Assembly: GCA_019186985.1 (NCBI GenBank)
Contig: JABARQ010000015.1
Location: 29,096 to 93,095, forward strand
Origin: Prosthecobacter sp.
GTDB lineage: Bacteria; Verrucomicrobiota; Verrucomicrobiia; Verrucomicrobiales; Verrucomicrobiaceae
DNA: 64,000 nt
Direction: 5' to 3'
Shown: one piece after another, positions 24,401 to 30,657 of the stretch
How the letters are laid out: every line of letters begins with the position of its first letter
How positions within the stretch are numbered: the first letter of the stretch is position 1
Program-made: the position numbers and the translations under genes
The notes under the pieces: generated by a model
What the model was told of the DNA's origin: nothing
Databases searched by the model: none
What the model saw: the letters and a program-made list of their open reading frames with translations, nothing else

Positions 24401-27400
24401 GTTTCCAACCGAGCCATCCCCAAGATGCCCGCCACCGAGGCTGCCGATGCGTTCAAAAGGAGCCAGGTTGAGGCCGTTGGAGGCGAGGATGAACGAAGGA
24501 CTGCCACTGTCACCAAGAACTACCGAAGTCAGGTTCCCGACGGTGTCCTGGATGATGTTCCTGCCGCCCACGTTGACTCCGCCCGCGATCACGGCGCCGT
24601 CCGCAATCGTCATGGTGCCGGAAAGGTTGCCAGGGCCAGCCAGGACGACATTGCCGCCGCCAAGCTTGGTCCAGCTGCCTGCGCCGGAGATTCCGCCCAG
24701 CATCTGGTCCACTTCGCGGAAGGTGAAGTTTTTCCCTGAGCTGCTCGTGGTGGCGATCGGGGTGTTGCTCAGCAGGACCTGGTTGTGATTGATGATCTGA
24801 ACGATGTACGTGCCGGTGGCGAGGTCCGGGTTTCCATCGGTCGCCGAGACGATCATGCCCACCTTCAGTCCGTCGGTGCCGCCCGGGACGGTCATGACCC
24901 TTGTGCTGGCATGCGCCTTGGCCGAACGAACGACCGAGGCCGAGGCATGGTTGGTGGTGAGCGTCGCTCCCGAAGCAATCAAGAGCGTGCTGTCGGCCGC
25001 CGTGTTAAGCCGTCCGATGGTCTCGGAAGAAGCAACCGAGAGGACCGTGCCTGCGTTGCCAAGCCTGACGTCCACGGAGCTGCTCAATGCCTGGCCGCCC
25101 GGCCGGGCAAGGACAACGCCGCCGCCGGTGATGTCGAGCAGGCCGCTGAAGCTGCTCTGGCCGGTCAGGGTGAGAACGCCGTTGCCCTGTTTGGTCAGGA
25201 AGGCGTTTGTCCCAAGGATGGCACCGCCAAAGACCGTGCTCGTTCCATCCGAGCCAACAAGCAGGTGGCCGCCCGATCCGAGCTGCACCTGGCCTCCTGA
25301 CGCCCCGCCTCCGGAGAGCGAACCAACCGTCTCCGTCCTGCCATCAAGCACCACCTGCACTCCGGCCGCATTGCCAAGAATCAGGGCCGAGCGATCCGGG
25401 ATAAGCTCGCTCAAGGATGCCGGAGCAAGGCGCAGGATGCCGCCACTGACAGTTGTCGTGCCATTGTGCGAGAGTGAAGAGGCGAGCGTCCAGTCTGCGG
25501 AACCACCCTTCTCAAGGTTGAGTTCGCCACCAAGGGAAGTTCCTGTGGTCAGGATGGAACCGCTGATGGTCTTGGTCCCCGAGTCATTGAAGATCAGGGT
25601 GGTGGAACCACCCAGGCTGGCACCACCGCCCACCGGGCCGATCAAAATCTGGCTTCCAGCCTCCAGGGCCAGGGCGTCAAACCGGTAGGTTGCTCCGCTG
25701 CTGACCTGGATGTTTCCTGCATTCAGGCTGATGGAGCCGGCAAACTGGCTGTTGTTGCCGGTCAGCACGAGGTTGGAAGTGGGGCTGTTCTGCACGACCC
25801 CAGACACATCGAGCCCCAGGTTGCCCTGAATGGTCGTGGTTCCCGTGCCGGAGCCGTTGTTGATGATGGAACCGCCGGAGTTGATCACGGCGGAGGAAAC
25901 CGTGATGACCTGGGTGTTGTTGGCGGAGAGGGTGACGTCGCCGCCGTTCAGCAGGCTGCCGCTGATCGTCAGGGCTCCAGTGCCGTTGTTGTTGAAGCTG
26001 AGGCTGCCGGTGTTGGTGTAGCTGCCGCTCATGCTGGTCGCAGCTCCCGTCTGGGTCATGACGGCCGAAAGGTTGCCTGCAAGGTTGCCCGTGTTGGCGG
26101 TTGAAAGGCTGGCGACCGTCAACGTCGCCGCCGTGGCGCTGCTGTTGGAGATGGTGCCAGGCCCGGTCAGTGTAAAGGTTCCGTTCAAGGACTGATTGTT
26201 GCCATTCAGGTCAAACACCCCGGAACTGATGGTGAAGGCGGAAGCGGAAGGCAGGCTGCCACCGGCTCCGAGACGCAGAAGCCCGGGGCCGCTGATGGTT
26301 GTCGCCCCGGTGTAGGAGGAGGAGCCAAAGACGGTCAGCGTGCCGCTGCCGCCATAGGTGAATGCCGTTGCTCCTGGCGCTGTCGCCAGAAGCTGCCCGG
26401 TGATCTCGACGTTGCCGTTGCCGGTGATGCTTGCGGTTCCCGAAGTGGTGCTGGCCAGATTAAAGACACCCACGCTCAAAACGGCGTCAGAGGCCTGGAC
26501 ACGGTTGACGGTGAGGGTGGAGGCCACGGTGCTGTTGAGGGTTCCGACGCTCAGCCTGCTGGTGCTGCCAGGCATGCCATGCAGGGTGATCGTCCTGCCC
26601 GCCGTCATGGTCATGGTGCTGCCTGCGCCAAGGTCAAGGCTGTTGGTGGCCCCGAAGCTGATGTTGTTGCCCAGGGTGATCGCCCTGCCGCCAACCAGGG
26701 TGATGGGCGCACCGCTGGTGTTGTCAAAGGCAGCGGCATTAAGCGTCAGCGCTCCAGTGCCGATCGCCGAGGCATGGTTGATGTTCAAAACACCGCCGTT
26801 GAGGGTAGTCATGCCATTGTAGGTGTTCTCGCCGCCCAGGGTCAAAATGCCGGCGGTAAGCGTCAGGTTCAGGTTGTTTTCATTGATTCCGGCCCCGCCG
26901 ATGACACCATTGAAAACCGAAGGGGTTCCCGGCACACCATTGTAGGTCAGAGTTCCAGACGCACCCGCCCCGCCTGCCTTGATCTGGTTGGCGGTTCCGG
27001 TGCCCGAGGTCATCAGGCCGGTGAAGGTCGCACTGCGAGCATTGGCACCATCACCAAGAACCAGAACACCTGAAGTTGCCCCATTGCCAAGCACCAGGGT
27101 ACTGGTTAAGGGCAGGGCTCCCGCCGAACCCCCGATTTGCATGACGCCGTCCTGCACCTGGGTGAAGGCTCCCGTATAGCCGGACGGGGGGGTGCTGGCA
27201 CCGGTCAGGAGAAGTGTTCCCGCCCCCTTTTTGATGAGGTTGCCAGGGCCGCCGATGGTTCCGCTGACCGTATGGGTGGCTCCGCCGTTCACCTCGATGG
27301 TGCCGCCCCCCAGACCGAGAGTCACCACACGTGCGCTGCTGAAGGTGCCGCTGATCTGCAGCGTGCCATTGTTCAAGATCAGGGCGCCAGCCCCAAGCGC

Positions 27401-30400
27401 TGTATTGTTCGGAATGCTCAGCGTGGAACCGCCGGTGACATAGGTGACGCCCGTGTAGGTGTTGGCGCCGGTGAGAGTTGTGACGCCCGGCCCGCTCACG
27501 GTCAGGGGGGAGGTCCCGGTCCCGTTGGCAATCACGGCCGAGATGGTCAGGCCGCCCGTGCCATAGTTATGGATGATCAGGTCCGTGGCAGTGCCGCTAT
27601 TGCTGCGCACCGAACCAGTCCCGGCCACCGTAAAGGCGCCTGAGCCGGTATAAAGCAGGCCACCGCTGGTCAGGGTCAGGATTTGTCCGCTGTTGAGAGT
27701 GAGGCTCTGCGCGGTTCCGGAGCTGTTCAGTTGCAGGGCGTTGGCGGCCACATTGCCGGTCACCGTAACACTGGTGTCATTCACGATGTAGTTGGTACCA
27801 GCCACACCCCCTGAGGCTGGCAGCGTGGTGGCGATGTTCAGGCCCGAGATCACATTGTCACCCGAGGAGGTGGTCAGTGTAGCAAACCGGGTGTTGCCGG
27901 ACACATCCGTGAAAGTGATCGCCCCGCGAGCCCCCATCAGGCCATTGACCAGGGCGGAGGCAGCCAACGTGGTGGTGACCGTGGGGGAGTTTCCACCCAC
28001 CAGACGGATGTTCAAAGCCGCTTGTGTGGCTGTGCCCAAGGTGAAACCAGCTCCCGACGCGGTTCCGAAGTTCAAGGCCGAAGTGCCCGAAGTGCCGCCG
28101 GTGACCAGGATGGAGGAACCACCCGCCCCAAGGGTCACGTTCCCAAGGCGCTGGCTGCTTCCAGCGGCTGCCCCCAGGTAATGAAAGGTGCCGCCTGCAA
28201 AGGTGGTAGCCGAGGCCGGCTGAAGGGTGGCGGTGCCACCGGCCGCATTCAAGCGCACCGTGCCCGCATTGAACGTCGTCGCCCCAGTGTAGGTGCTGGC
28301 ACCATTCAAAGTAATGGTGCCGGCATTGGAAAACACGACGCTGGCACCGGACGGCGCGGTGGGCGTTATGCCACCCGTGATGATCAGGTTGCCGTTGCCG
28401 GCGATGGTTCCCGGCGAGGCGGTGCTGGTGGAGTTGAAGGCGGCGACGCGAAGCGTTGAATTGGATCCAGGCACAGCATTGACCGTGGTGGTCGAGCTGG
28501 GGTAGCTGTTCACCCAGTTGCCGAAGGAGAGGGTTTTGCCAGCATCTCCCATCAGGGTGACCGTGCGTGCTGCCGCCGAAGTGACGACACCCGTTCCAAA
28601 GCTCAGGTTGCCTGTGCCGCCAAAGGTGAAGGCGGTTCCACCGAAAGTAACGGCGTTGTTGGCTGTCAGGGCCACATCACCACCACTGGTGTTGTCGATC
28701 ATGCCGGCCGTCAGGGTCAGGCCGCCCGTGCCCAGGGCCGTGTTGCTGTCGATGTTCAGCCTGCCCTGCGTCAGGGTCGTCGTCCCGGTGTGGGTGTTGT
28801 TCCCGGAAAGGGTCACCTGACCGCCCGCCGTGGTGTTGACGGTCACGCCAAGGGTGGCCGTGCCCCCATTGATCAGATTGCCAGCCAGGACGGAATTGAT
28901 CCCGGGCCCTGGAGTCAACGTGATCGTCGAGGCTGTGGCGCTACGGTTTTCAACCGTCGTGCCGGCCGCGCTTTGAATCGACTGCACCGAGATGTTCTGG
29001 CCGTTCGTGCTGAGCACGCCAAGTCCGTTCAGCACGGCGTTGGCCACGGCCGTTGCTCCAAGCGCCGTCGCATTGCCCAGCTGCACCCGGCCGGAATTGA
29101 CCACGGTGGCCTTGCCCTGGGTGTTGGCGCTGCTCAGCGTCAGCAGCCCGTTGCCATTCATGACAATCCCGCCGCCACCGCTGACGGCACCTGCCAGCGT
29201 CACGTCACCAGCGCCTGAAACCGTGGTGTCGAAGCCATTGTTGTTGAACGTGCTGTTCAGGGTGAACCTGGAACCCGCACCCACCACCAGGCTGGTCGCA
29301 CCCGTCGCCGTCGCCGCGCCAAAACGCACATCCGCCGTCAGGCTCGCGACATTGGCACCGGCCGAAACCGTGTAGGTGTTGGCTCCGATGGATGTCAGCG
29401 CGCCCAGGGTGTGGGTGACGGCAGCACCGGAGGTCGCACGGTCAGGCACAAGGTTCACATTGCCGAAAACCGTCGTGGGATAGGCGTTCGTGCTCGCATC
29501 GCTGGAAAGCTGCATCGTCGTTCCACCGGCAAGAAACAGAGGAGCGGTGGCAGCACCCAGTCCTGCGGCTGTCCCCTGAACGACCCTGCCCTCGTAAATC
29601 ACGCTGGCCGCAGTGGCATTGGCACGCGTGCTGGTTCCGACCAGGGTCAGCGTTCCGGCACCCGACTTGTAAATGGAATTATTGCCGGTCATGGCTCCAA
29701 GCGTCAGGTTGGCCCCGCTTCCAACGTCAAAACGGGTGCCATTCGCCGTCAGGGCCGTCGCTCCAAAGGTCACGCCTGCCGTTCCACTGGTCACATTCGG
29801 ACCTGCCTGGGCCGACAAGGTCTGTCCGCCGATGCTCAAGGTGCCGAGGGAATGGGTGACTCCAGCTCCGGCACTGACCCGGTCGGAGGCAATCACCACC
29901 GGCCCCAGCACCACCGTGTTGTTGCCAAAGGCGGTGCCCGTGTCTCCCTGAAGGTTCAGCTGTCCGCCGATGAGGCGAAGCTGCCCCGTGCCCAGCGCCT
30001 TCGCCTGCCCTGAAGCCACGAGGATGCCATTGTTCAAAATGACATTGCCCGTCAGACCCGTGTTGTCCGCGTCCAGGATCAAAGTCCCCAGGCCGTCCTT
30101 TTGCAAACCTCCGGTGCCCGTCATCACGGAAGAAATCCTGGCCGTGCTTCCATCTCCCACGCTCACCCCACCCAGGGACAGGCTCAAATCCCCCCCTTGC
30201 AGGGTGTAATCGTCATTGAACCGCAGACTGCGTGCCGTCGAGCCACTGCCAAGGTTGATGGTCCCAGGGCTTGCCAGAGAACCCGGATTCGGAATCGGTG
30301 AATTAAAGCCGACGTCATCCAGAAACTGCGGCAGACCTCCCCGCCAGTTGGCTGAATTCGCCCAGTTGAAATCCGTGCCGCTGCCTGCCGTCCAGGTCAA

Positions 30401-30520
30401 GGAGGCTGCCTGCAAGGGCTGGGCAACCTGCCAGAGACCCATTTCTGCGGCCAAAAAACAAGTCAGCCAGTAACGATGGCGACGAAGCTGGCGCAAAAAA
30501 GGAGAAGAACGCGATTTCAT
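6485..30520 (-). CDS. Giant autotransporter-associated beta-strand repeat protein (about 8,010 residues)
   Basis: A single uninterrupted frame of 24 kb. The ATG at 30520 gives a basic N-terminus and signal peptide ending ...QVAQPLQA before ASLTWTAG; in-frame ATGs at 30547 and 30568 are alternatives. Residues about 40-6,930 are autotransporter-associated beta-strand repeats, rich in Gly, Asn, Ser and Thr, with many copies of the pattern G-x-G-x-L-x-L-x-G-x-N-T-Y-T-G-x-T-x-V-x-x-G-x-L. This pattern folds as a beta-solenoid. They end at FRWDTSLLNTLGVLLVV. Several Ig-like domains follow (about 6,945-7,460; YACRF, VYFCRV, GVYTCEV, GLYVCKV), then a putative-Ig (He_PIG) unit with MPAGLTFNKATGVISGRPT. 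The last 455 residues form a module shared with the protein at 59165-63037. No autotransporter beta-barrel and no PEP-CTERM tail are visible. The likely role is a cell-surface or matrix protein; the function is unknown. Confidence 0.9.
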   Translation of the reverse strand: MKSRSSPFLRQLRRHRYWLTCFLAAEMGLWQVAQPLQAASLTWTAGSGTDFNWANSANWRGGLPQFLDDVGFNSPIPNPGSLASPGTINLGSGSTARSLRFNDDYTLQGGDLSLSLGGVSVGDGSTARISSVMTGTGGLQKDGLGTLILDADNTGLTGNVILNNGILVASGQAKALGTGQLRLIGGQLNLQGDTGTAFGNNTVVLGPVVIASDRVSAGAGVTHSLGTLSIGGQTLSAQAGPNVTSGTAGVTFGATALTANGTRFDVGSGANLTLGAMTGNNSIYKSGAGTLTLVGTSTRANATAASVIYEGRVVQGTAAGLGAATAPLFLAGGTTMQLSSDASTNAYPTTVFGNVNLVPDRATSGAAVTHTLGALTSIGANTYTVSAGANVASLTADVRFGAATATGATSLVVGAGSRFTLNSTFNNNGFDTTVSGAGDVTLAGAVSGGGGIVMNGNGLLTLSSANTQGKATVVNSGRVQLGNATALGATAVANAVLNGLGVLSTNGQNISVQSIQSAAGTTVENRSATASTITLTPGPGINSVLAGNLINGGTATLGVTVNTTAGGQVTLSGNNTHTGTTTLTQGRLNIDSNTALGTGGLTLTAGMIDNTSGGDVALTANNAVTFGGTAFTFGGTGNLSFGTGVVTSAAARTVTLMGDAGKTLSFGNWVNSYPSSTTTVNAVPGSNSTLRVAAFNSTSTASPGTIAGNGNLIITGGITPTAPSGASVVFSNAGTITLNGASTYTGATTFNAGTVRLNAAGGTATLQPASATTFAGGTFHYLGAAAGSSQRLGNVTLGAGGSSILVTGGTSGTSALNFGTASGAGFTLGTATQAALNIRLVGGNSPTVTTTLAASALVNGLMGARGAITFTDVSGNTRFATLTTSSGDNVISGLNIATTLPASGGVAGTNYIVNDTSVTVTGNVAANALQLNSSGTAQSLTLNSGQILTLTSGGLLYTGSGAFTVAGTGSVRSNSGTATDLIIHNYGTGGLTISAVIANGTGTSPLTVSGPGVTTLTGANTYTGVTYVTGGSTLSIPNNTALGAGALILNNGTLQISGTFSSARVVTLGLGGGTIEVNGGATHTVSGTIGGPGNLIKKGAGTLLLTGASTPPSGYTGAFTQVQDGVMQIGGSAGALPLTSTLVLGNGATSGVLVLGDGANARSATFTGLMTSGTGTANQIKAGGAGASGTLTYNGVPGTPSVFNGVIGGAGINENNLNLTLTAGILTLGGENTYNGMTTLNGGVLNINHASAIGTGALTLNAAAFDNTSGAPITLVGGRAITLGNNISFGATNSLDLGAGSTMTMTAGRTITLHGMPGSTSRLSVGTLNSTVASTLTVNRVQASDAVLSVGVFNLASTTSGTASITGNGNVEITGQLLATAPGATAFTYGGSGTLTVFGSSSYTGATTISGPGLLRLGAGGSLPSASAFTISSGVFDLNGNNQSLNGTFTLTGPGTISNSSATAATLTVASLSTANTGNLAGNLSAVMTQTGAATSMSGSYTNTGSLSFNNNGTGALTISGSLLNGGDVTLSANNTQVITVSSAVINSGGSIINNGSGTGTTTIQGNLGLDVSGVVQNSPTSNLVLTGNNSQFAGSISLNAGNIQVSSGATYRFDALALEAGSQILIGPVGGGASLGGSTTLIFNDSGTKTISGSILTTGTSLGGELNLEKGGSADWTLASSLSHNGTTTVSGGILRLAPASLSELIPDRSALILGNAAGVQVVLDGRTETVGSLSGGGASGGQVQLGSGGHLLVGSDGTSTVFGGAILGTNAFLTKQGNGVLTLTGQSSFSGLLDITGGGVVLARPGGQALSSSVDVRLGNAGTVLSVASSETIGRLNTAADSTLLIASGATLTTNHASASVVRSAKAHASTRVMTVPGGTDGLKVGMIVSATDGNPDLATGTYIVQIINHNQVLLSNTPIATTSSSGKNFTFREVDQMLGGISGAGSWTKLGGGNVVLAGPGNLSGTMTIADGAVIAGGVNVGGRNIIQDTVGNLTSVVLGDSGSPSFILASNGLNLAPFERIGSLGGGHLGDGSVGNPGVAIVSLTGFNSSGVLAVGANNQDSTYRGRITGTSNSLLLKEGSGVFTWTNNDAATALDGTVWVERGEMISNGTEGLGAGSNVVVSNAPGAKLTLGVSSSQGESLTFISGGGRGATRVFPNGVTGALTGNFLSGGGGTIDVGSGLALTSTATAAQYVYGGALTGVGGIDKQGNNTLELRGVSSYEGVTLVRPAAGVASNVNSVLTIGAYGASSGVGAPSGTGGYGQLPATTALRLQAGLAGSVNANAIFNLNGSTQTVIALTSLNSGGTKTLNFGGGVININNVAGTASNGFFDGALSGLGTINVNATHADGWRLTADTSAASVNNNIVHRGNLNINGGQVILEGTLGSIGDTVHVRIGSGAQLRVNRSDTTGSLSGSGNLVLDAGFNLVLTSAPQGGASTAGWSGTSSGGGGLILENRARLLMSTNQGYTGDTTVSGGSRMTLSYGGGGVNNIIPGNLRLMGGTLELAGGSTSAVVENVTVTRLGAGASSITQLPGMAGRINLGSIVRSLSTGSESGSVLQVFGTAASTITENDPVLGMGILGGYATYGATGAAVTTWAVGSPDGLLKTISGLPDISYLTVNASNPPAIGASSDVKGDFSFSSDTGSLRFNTAPAPASSLLLVDMVGEHTDMRIIESGGILVTKNFGDNDILFTGKASLSGGSGDIVANELVIHQHNTLGTLTMETTLVNNPYNPYVADLSLTKAGKGKVVLVKDNEYSGTTNILDGVLQVGDGSQFTGSLGSSSTILNNGWLSLKHGINLTSYLYSQISGIGSLRVESGATEVLSGANSSFLGGTYVVSGTLQVNNSTSQGGTGLGATAGLTSVAPGGTLAIGANGLSTVETIYLRGGMLSALSGGALFRSPVLVGESSSLRSNFSGSALTFAAPIITRPGAALTLTGTGTMVFNTSQSVLGQVQSSTNIYVGGAPLGGGAAGSLGRGAVTNNGTITVNMNDTHFALANNISGSGSLSLYRNVIHVTGNNTYAGTTFIGGNPNSFNVNADVRVGGENYDGRLGGGAIIVQSSSGAGSSLRYQTLRNVTLNNNITLNPWSNGTTGAFNALFHRMGLGSVTIAGTLTAGSHSQPGQNPFTQRALLQSEPGGVLTIAGPVVNGEDNRLNFQPVSNSVIEIAGTASNTLWGRFLGNNSDNTTANTIFRNTGTTTLKGYNNFASTGGTNRRNVVYIQRGSLVVDHTYLSDPDAANASQVPDGINNDANIYLLRGAMLQFNRSETIGELRAQSGSTIAVPTGVVLTIDNGISGNNNHVVRGNFTGDGTVLFSALNAAAWYGLYGASSLTGPAVIGSTSQITTARVADLGYGSGLGLAQEITLGVGGVLGNTPQEARLEYVSRSTTPHVTTRDFNLSASATLENRTLAEAVGDPTNVIKLNDVTGLALNMAVSGPNIAPGSRVTGINAGLNTITLSFSTLPGGIEAGQPIVVEDASQAATVRIGSNAIAPLIIGSDSSSSGSNGRIRITNLSNKTLILHGQTVGNEIRGMIDQGGAVLSLVANPKVADNDQYGHGRWTISNANNNFSGSITVNVGALEFAGNLGNGTNTTGVMGDLTAARTIDLGTNDFNGRRYAFTGGGDGLGAGGGAASTGSIIFNDPNPGVLNLGSNISFTQSFSSTTNPGSGRISNNGTKTVVINGSLTSGADGNRSWILDGTNTGDNIINGVISKGAGAAVVGIQKDGPGKWVLNSTTNTMTGTVTVNRGTLEVAGGASFDGGGTPANAHVGSIGDDSIVSLANAGSDGSSVGVATFRLRGSETIGGLAGAVGTGVILDENAILTVRNANQTYSGIISGGGGLTRTNNDTNARVSILPNRNTYTGPTTITTNGTNLVANRIDVYHLANAGQASGIGSAAADAANLVLNTGTGGGGLRWLGFADQSTDRLFTIGAGTSAANIWADGTVIGGTAAPKIEFTNTGDVAFTGSGNRTLVLRGATIADNLMAPRLTDNGADITSLSKIEGGLWILSNNNTYSGGTTITAGTLAVSHGSALGTGLVTINGGGGVGLEIRGGAGGISMANNITNSTASGGIQVRSGSNTLSGLVTLTANMGVAVDSGASLNLSNAASSVTGSGTLIKSGAGTLVLSGANTAGWTGAVQVRGGTLELNYATGENSKLPDGAALTLGTAGVLTLPGVDDNVSGQTNIFGTTGGAINLVGGGNNYVEQIGSLTLSQGASEIRRAAGSTATINLENITRAAGSGATIDFSAAEIATTNNFNDVNGGILATSGGAAGAAVGAYATVGKTSWAVTSNTGSDIKITALASNLYASNSYTSGSNTDVSGAAPSTSGAATAFTLRFNQNQATTLTLGGLLSLEGAGILVTPNVGANHVIITGNAIQNNSAAASLDAVILHQHNISGHLQINSVIQNNTSAHQITKSGAGKVFLNAINTQTGAVNINEGEIQVGGTAAAPSTATAATLGGSTALPVNMSQGAALTFLSSDTALQTLGVVQGGGTITLAAGNLKPVLLSSDSGSFAGEIVISGGVLQISGNNNALGSNRGRTTINAGGTLQINDNRSTGELITMNQNSTIALLAAATGATISGRMTLANSTPAGAVINLPAGSALTVSGLIDAGNGFTKNGNGILTLSASNFSGVLDGFTAANADATLRGQILLNAGEIRVGNARALGASGFASRVTVASGATLDLRGQATAYVDDSDPFRKFIEVQGSGVNGTGALRNTSGTGTFSHLVFSGNATLSGGGFANGSRLDLASYDINTNTGSTLDGNFTRVFPTLAGNGHELTVKGASQGGGVVLHQPTFTSALGKITVQEGILRLEMDAPVNSAGLWGGIGAADVTGGIEIAYAGATFTDYTTPASGNSPNVGARLNLYRNFNVHHSVPITMNGVVARGGAADLRGGGANYIDFGNDTLPNPRTYLDGNITVLGEAARNIFHIDASGSGFDVSIVEQGNLTGSIQSKLIVGGQITGAGGFTKTGYRELRLTNNNTFTGEMNILRHGTAAVDWQSNTVAINGVNYQTYGEAEGWAEWGVTLTGVNAQLSGVSAINLQRRGMLTLDNTGRLDATSNVVGGNNNNRINDAGTFNMNNGWLRIHGGTAPNTEKIATEAGAAVRVASSTNMIDLWPLDGAGQPMTLTIGRIERSPGAVLRIRNLDATSTFGSAEPSEGVDSVRVLLNSTTGISQYGSGTSATNKAVVAGVFGGIMPHTYLADLRDLGYNNANASDLYNQGRNLQYATGSHFMTLEGGYLRPLDDSEYYTPADGVLDALNGAGQNVNLNVVNAIVRQDMTVNSLRFGPLSDSRGDNVGTAAAINNGTTLTSYSTPYVTNLFIDGRLTVASGMVSSAYFAMGDSTNGNNAFINDTVIAGGTLAFGSREAIINNQNAVVRFTDGTVQVGNSFNIRSDITGSGGLTKTGIGQVVLDGYNTYTGVTYVGEGNLLLRNGRSAAGAGGPGNHIYITGSGQLLTGNGIVVGAPGARKDILVGPLTGNQIVMNSSNDLNYLYGNITVDNVDAAGQAVFIPLMSASGGNSVLIVDGNITGGSTPIVNDTVASSSRILNLSGSANAFVILRGQLGDRLDANGNAIPVSGVVASYPTGTVLSTGPAVGSTVTNQNEVFRFTVTGNNDLNVIMERQTNAAGRLLLDQGVLYISYDPSAAGNDGTGFWTNTAISRIAGGDSNGVQATNGNTTQHGFNIGGAGNTAIFLGQPGANGVSGQSFNMTSWTINSGNTTYMGGINETGSVSYGTGNGTLTLAKQARLYAMAGGTVNLNMRLSGSTQSILKTGRGNVVLMNASLATAGDVGSFELGGGTLTIDHNGANVARLGAAGNFTFRGGSMVSLGRTNAAFTANYSTDTAAVRTVAFTAGVSEIEARTMAAQSLTINLGNTNATNGVITRTAGAAVSFIENQAAGGTAAINLQFGTSTALVRDRIISWATYGNASRTALDFARVNTSNRVTTATALRSGAELNNNVATWAAGQNVSENGGAGFGGTLGGSLSINTLRFDTMSDSFVSLGGNTLTIAGDGVAGGILASTATGAASKTIANGTISNSTDLVVHQYGQGNLTIGAVITGTGSLTIAGPSTTLPSQFNTTGTVKLTGANTYTGTTYVNGAVLEVASTSALGTNPTSNTNSQLTLNGGTLRWTGGIESLGNRGVTVQGNGGVIEVARPDGNLILGNAISVAQPALVSEDQFRGDLIKTGPGTLTFMSGGNAYNGSFQGLLDIRQGSLVVMADVADPGNNNTGTTTILGTNRSWADGTVFRQGTSFQAFLGNGNNGGDWNIEEFLTFEGNNTFTYSGLLDINANLGLPASLDGQLNLGSRRPLNLFGAINFAGTTTFDVGALTNINALPTVNAANVSIVRFTNGQGYIMGSGDIVKDGLGQLEFRGNSMEWRGGLVIKQGTVYASNQGDALGTGYLNGKTIKLGDADRGGVAQLMINNPDGIHNWVFDIKHDIDVAYNPAQTKRLGVDNTSNGSRVSFDGNITLNDSLALLIQDGGISSGGEQTVLNLNGSLRDGAVTSGNINIQVSDSSGPGAGAANDNANGRMAGYLVLNGNNSAWTGDISISANLTNDFDKTTILRFGHNQALTAANDVTMNYNSILQSGGRSVTIGNLVTAGGNGPFTGNVGTVGASTNGGTEIIENAASVMGTLTIHQSTPSTFEASWDALFRDGVPNSQFFAVGTNSHLSGSALNLVKDGVGWAVLTHDNDYTGTTVVNAGILQVGRGGIGDTGGINALGTTVKAGATLAGTGWIQGGAALNALNVQSGAFVAPGDMSGRDVGTLNVSGNAIFQAGAEALLQVRLPTYNAPGSVDVSDSNYISWRNGLASDEFSHALSDLVTSEQHDMINVTSLTGPGTLTFVSGSKITLINEGYTPRAGDVFHLLKAGANGTNGVLGQVNVGDTIRTGTEAGTDLTLFELGGNFRWDTSLLNTLGVLLVVTQEGASSLPTPPTIPQAPTRSPATGTLEPGVTFTITCRADANTVPPSVIDFALVRDGAPLSSDLYTVTYNPTDRIPAGAGVTATFTLVASSATKGSFQVRAQNAGGSVTSSAVTVNVNDTPIILASGQPTSRTVDPSLPGAPSSTTFTSTVTGPGPYTAVWLRVDGGTEVPLQTGPATAVVDQSNRFTSSFTLEEITEAEDGQYACRFISTVNESLSVTSNPAILSVRKAVANVVATRTRYPGNTYQGETITFSVTANGDAPLTYRWFRNGTEIPDSNSATLKVTNSAILPVPDVYFCRVTNNVNSADSNSVSLPVLSPVPVIDSSTVSARTVLAGASLAMNVVASGRPTLKYAWKKDGKPVTGATSATYTMDPVSMTHGGVYTCEVSNSTSTKKTAGPADVIVVDNTTRLLPVFKNATSFTLTANVGKNAKSSATYKWFRRTFETQTIPGEDGAPDQDVIVAVDTPIPTNDSRFVGAEYTGAALATLRVGNAVMADDGLYVCKVKGSDNTEVAGCFYDVRVYDTAPENTTPAAFKPGVIGGYYSDAVTLAGDRNKTAVTFSTSSKMPAGLTFNKATGVISGRPTKAGIYSIITWATNQAGDSNKVTSTLQIFDVPAGVAGNFAGPVARSSALNGNLGGRFEMTVTSLGLFSGKLTLGSGTSRSFKGELAMNVDASGTLLEAPSGSFVVPATKTEPAVTVEFDLGITPSADVLPPAVKAPPSVLITNATITSGASSVAFTGWRNGWAAKAVANISAVPTEYLGLYNIAFGLPDASSLVANTDVPQGAGYASGKVESSGNCKLAGRTADGETLTASSFVGPSGQMFLFQVLYKTTTKGSILSDDPATPVIETLLIDTRSTPNDTDNDVTGVVSHVRPPDPAAATKARVYRAGFGSTQVISGVPATSVTTPVVLTVVGGRYIAPAKTDTKVLLGVDPGSNNAELTFLEDGEDDIVTGTNPNVVISIGAASKVTVPKKTTTVNTAGTTLTATAASGAFSGKFELVDNNPVAGQKPNPVKRPVTYQGLIIRERLVGGGTSLVGMGYFLNDQLPQPASGGTPATTTKDTPRLSGMVILAPVGP

Positions 30521-30636
30521 GGCTGCAAAAGGTTGATTTTCAATCATCTGGCAGTTACGGCTGATCAAATTTGACCTGGTCGGGCTTTATTTTGTTTTAT
30601 TTATTTACCGTCCATTTTGGCAGCCTGGCTGTTCAA

Positions 30637-30657
30637 TGTAAATACATTTGATTTACA
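30637..30657. promoter_or_regulatory. Inverted repeat in the divergent promoter region (candidate operator)
   Basis: TGTAAAT (30637-30643) and its perfect complement ATTTACA (30651-30657) are separated by 7 bases. The dyad lies in the AT-rich 210-base gap between the giant gene (minus) and the five-gene catabolic operon (plus). Its centre is about 84 bases from the SDR start and 127 from the giant gene start. Dyads of this size are typical of dimeric repressor sites, but no regulator gene is adjacent and no convincing -35/-10 pair could be fixed. Whether it controls one or both directions is unknown. Confidence 0.4.
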
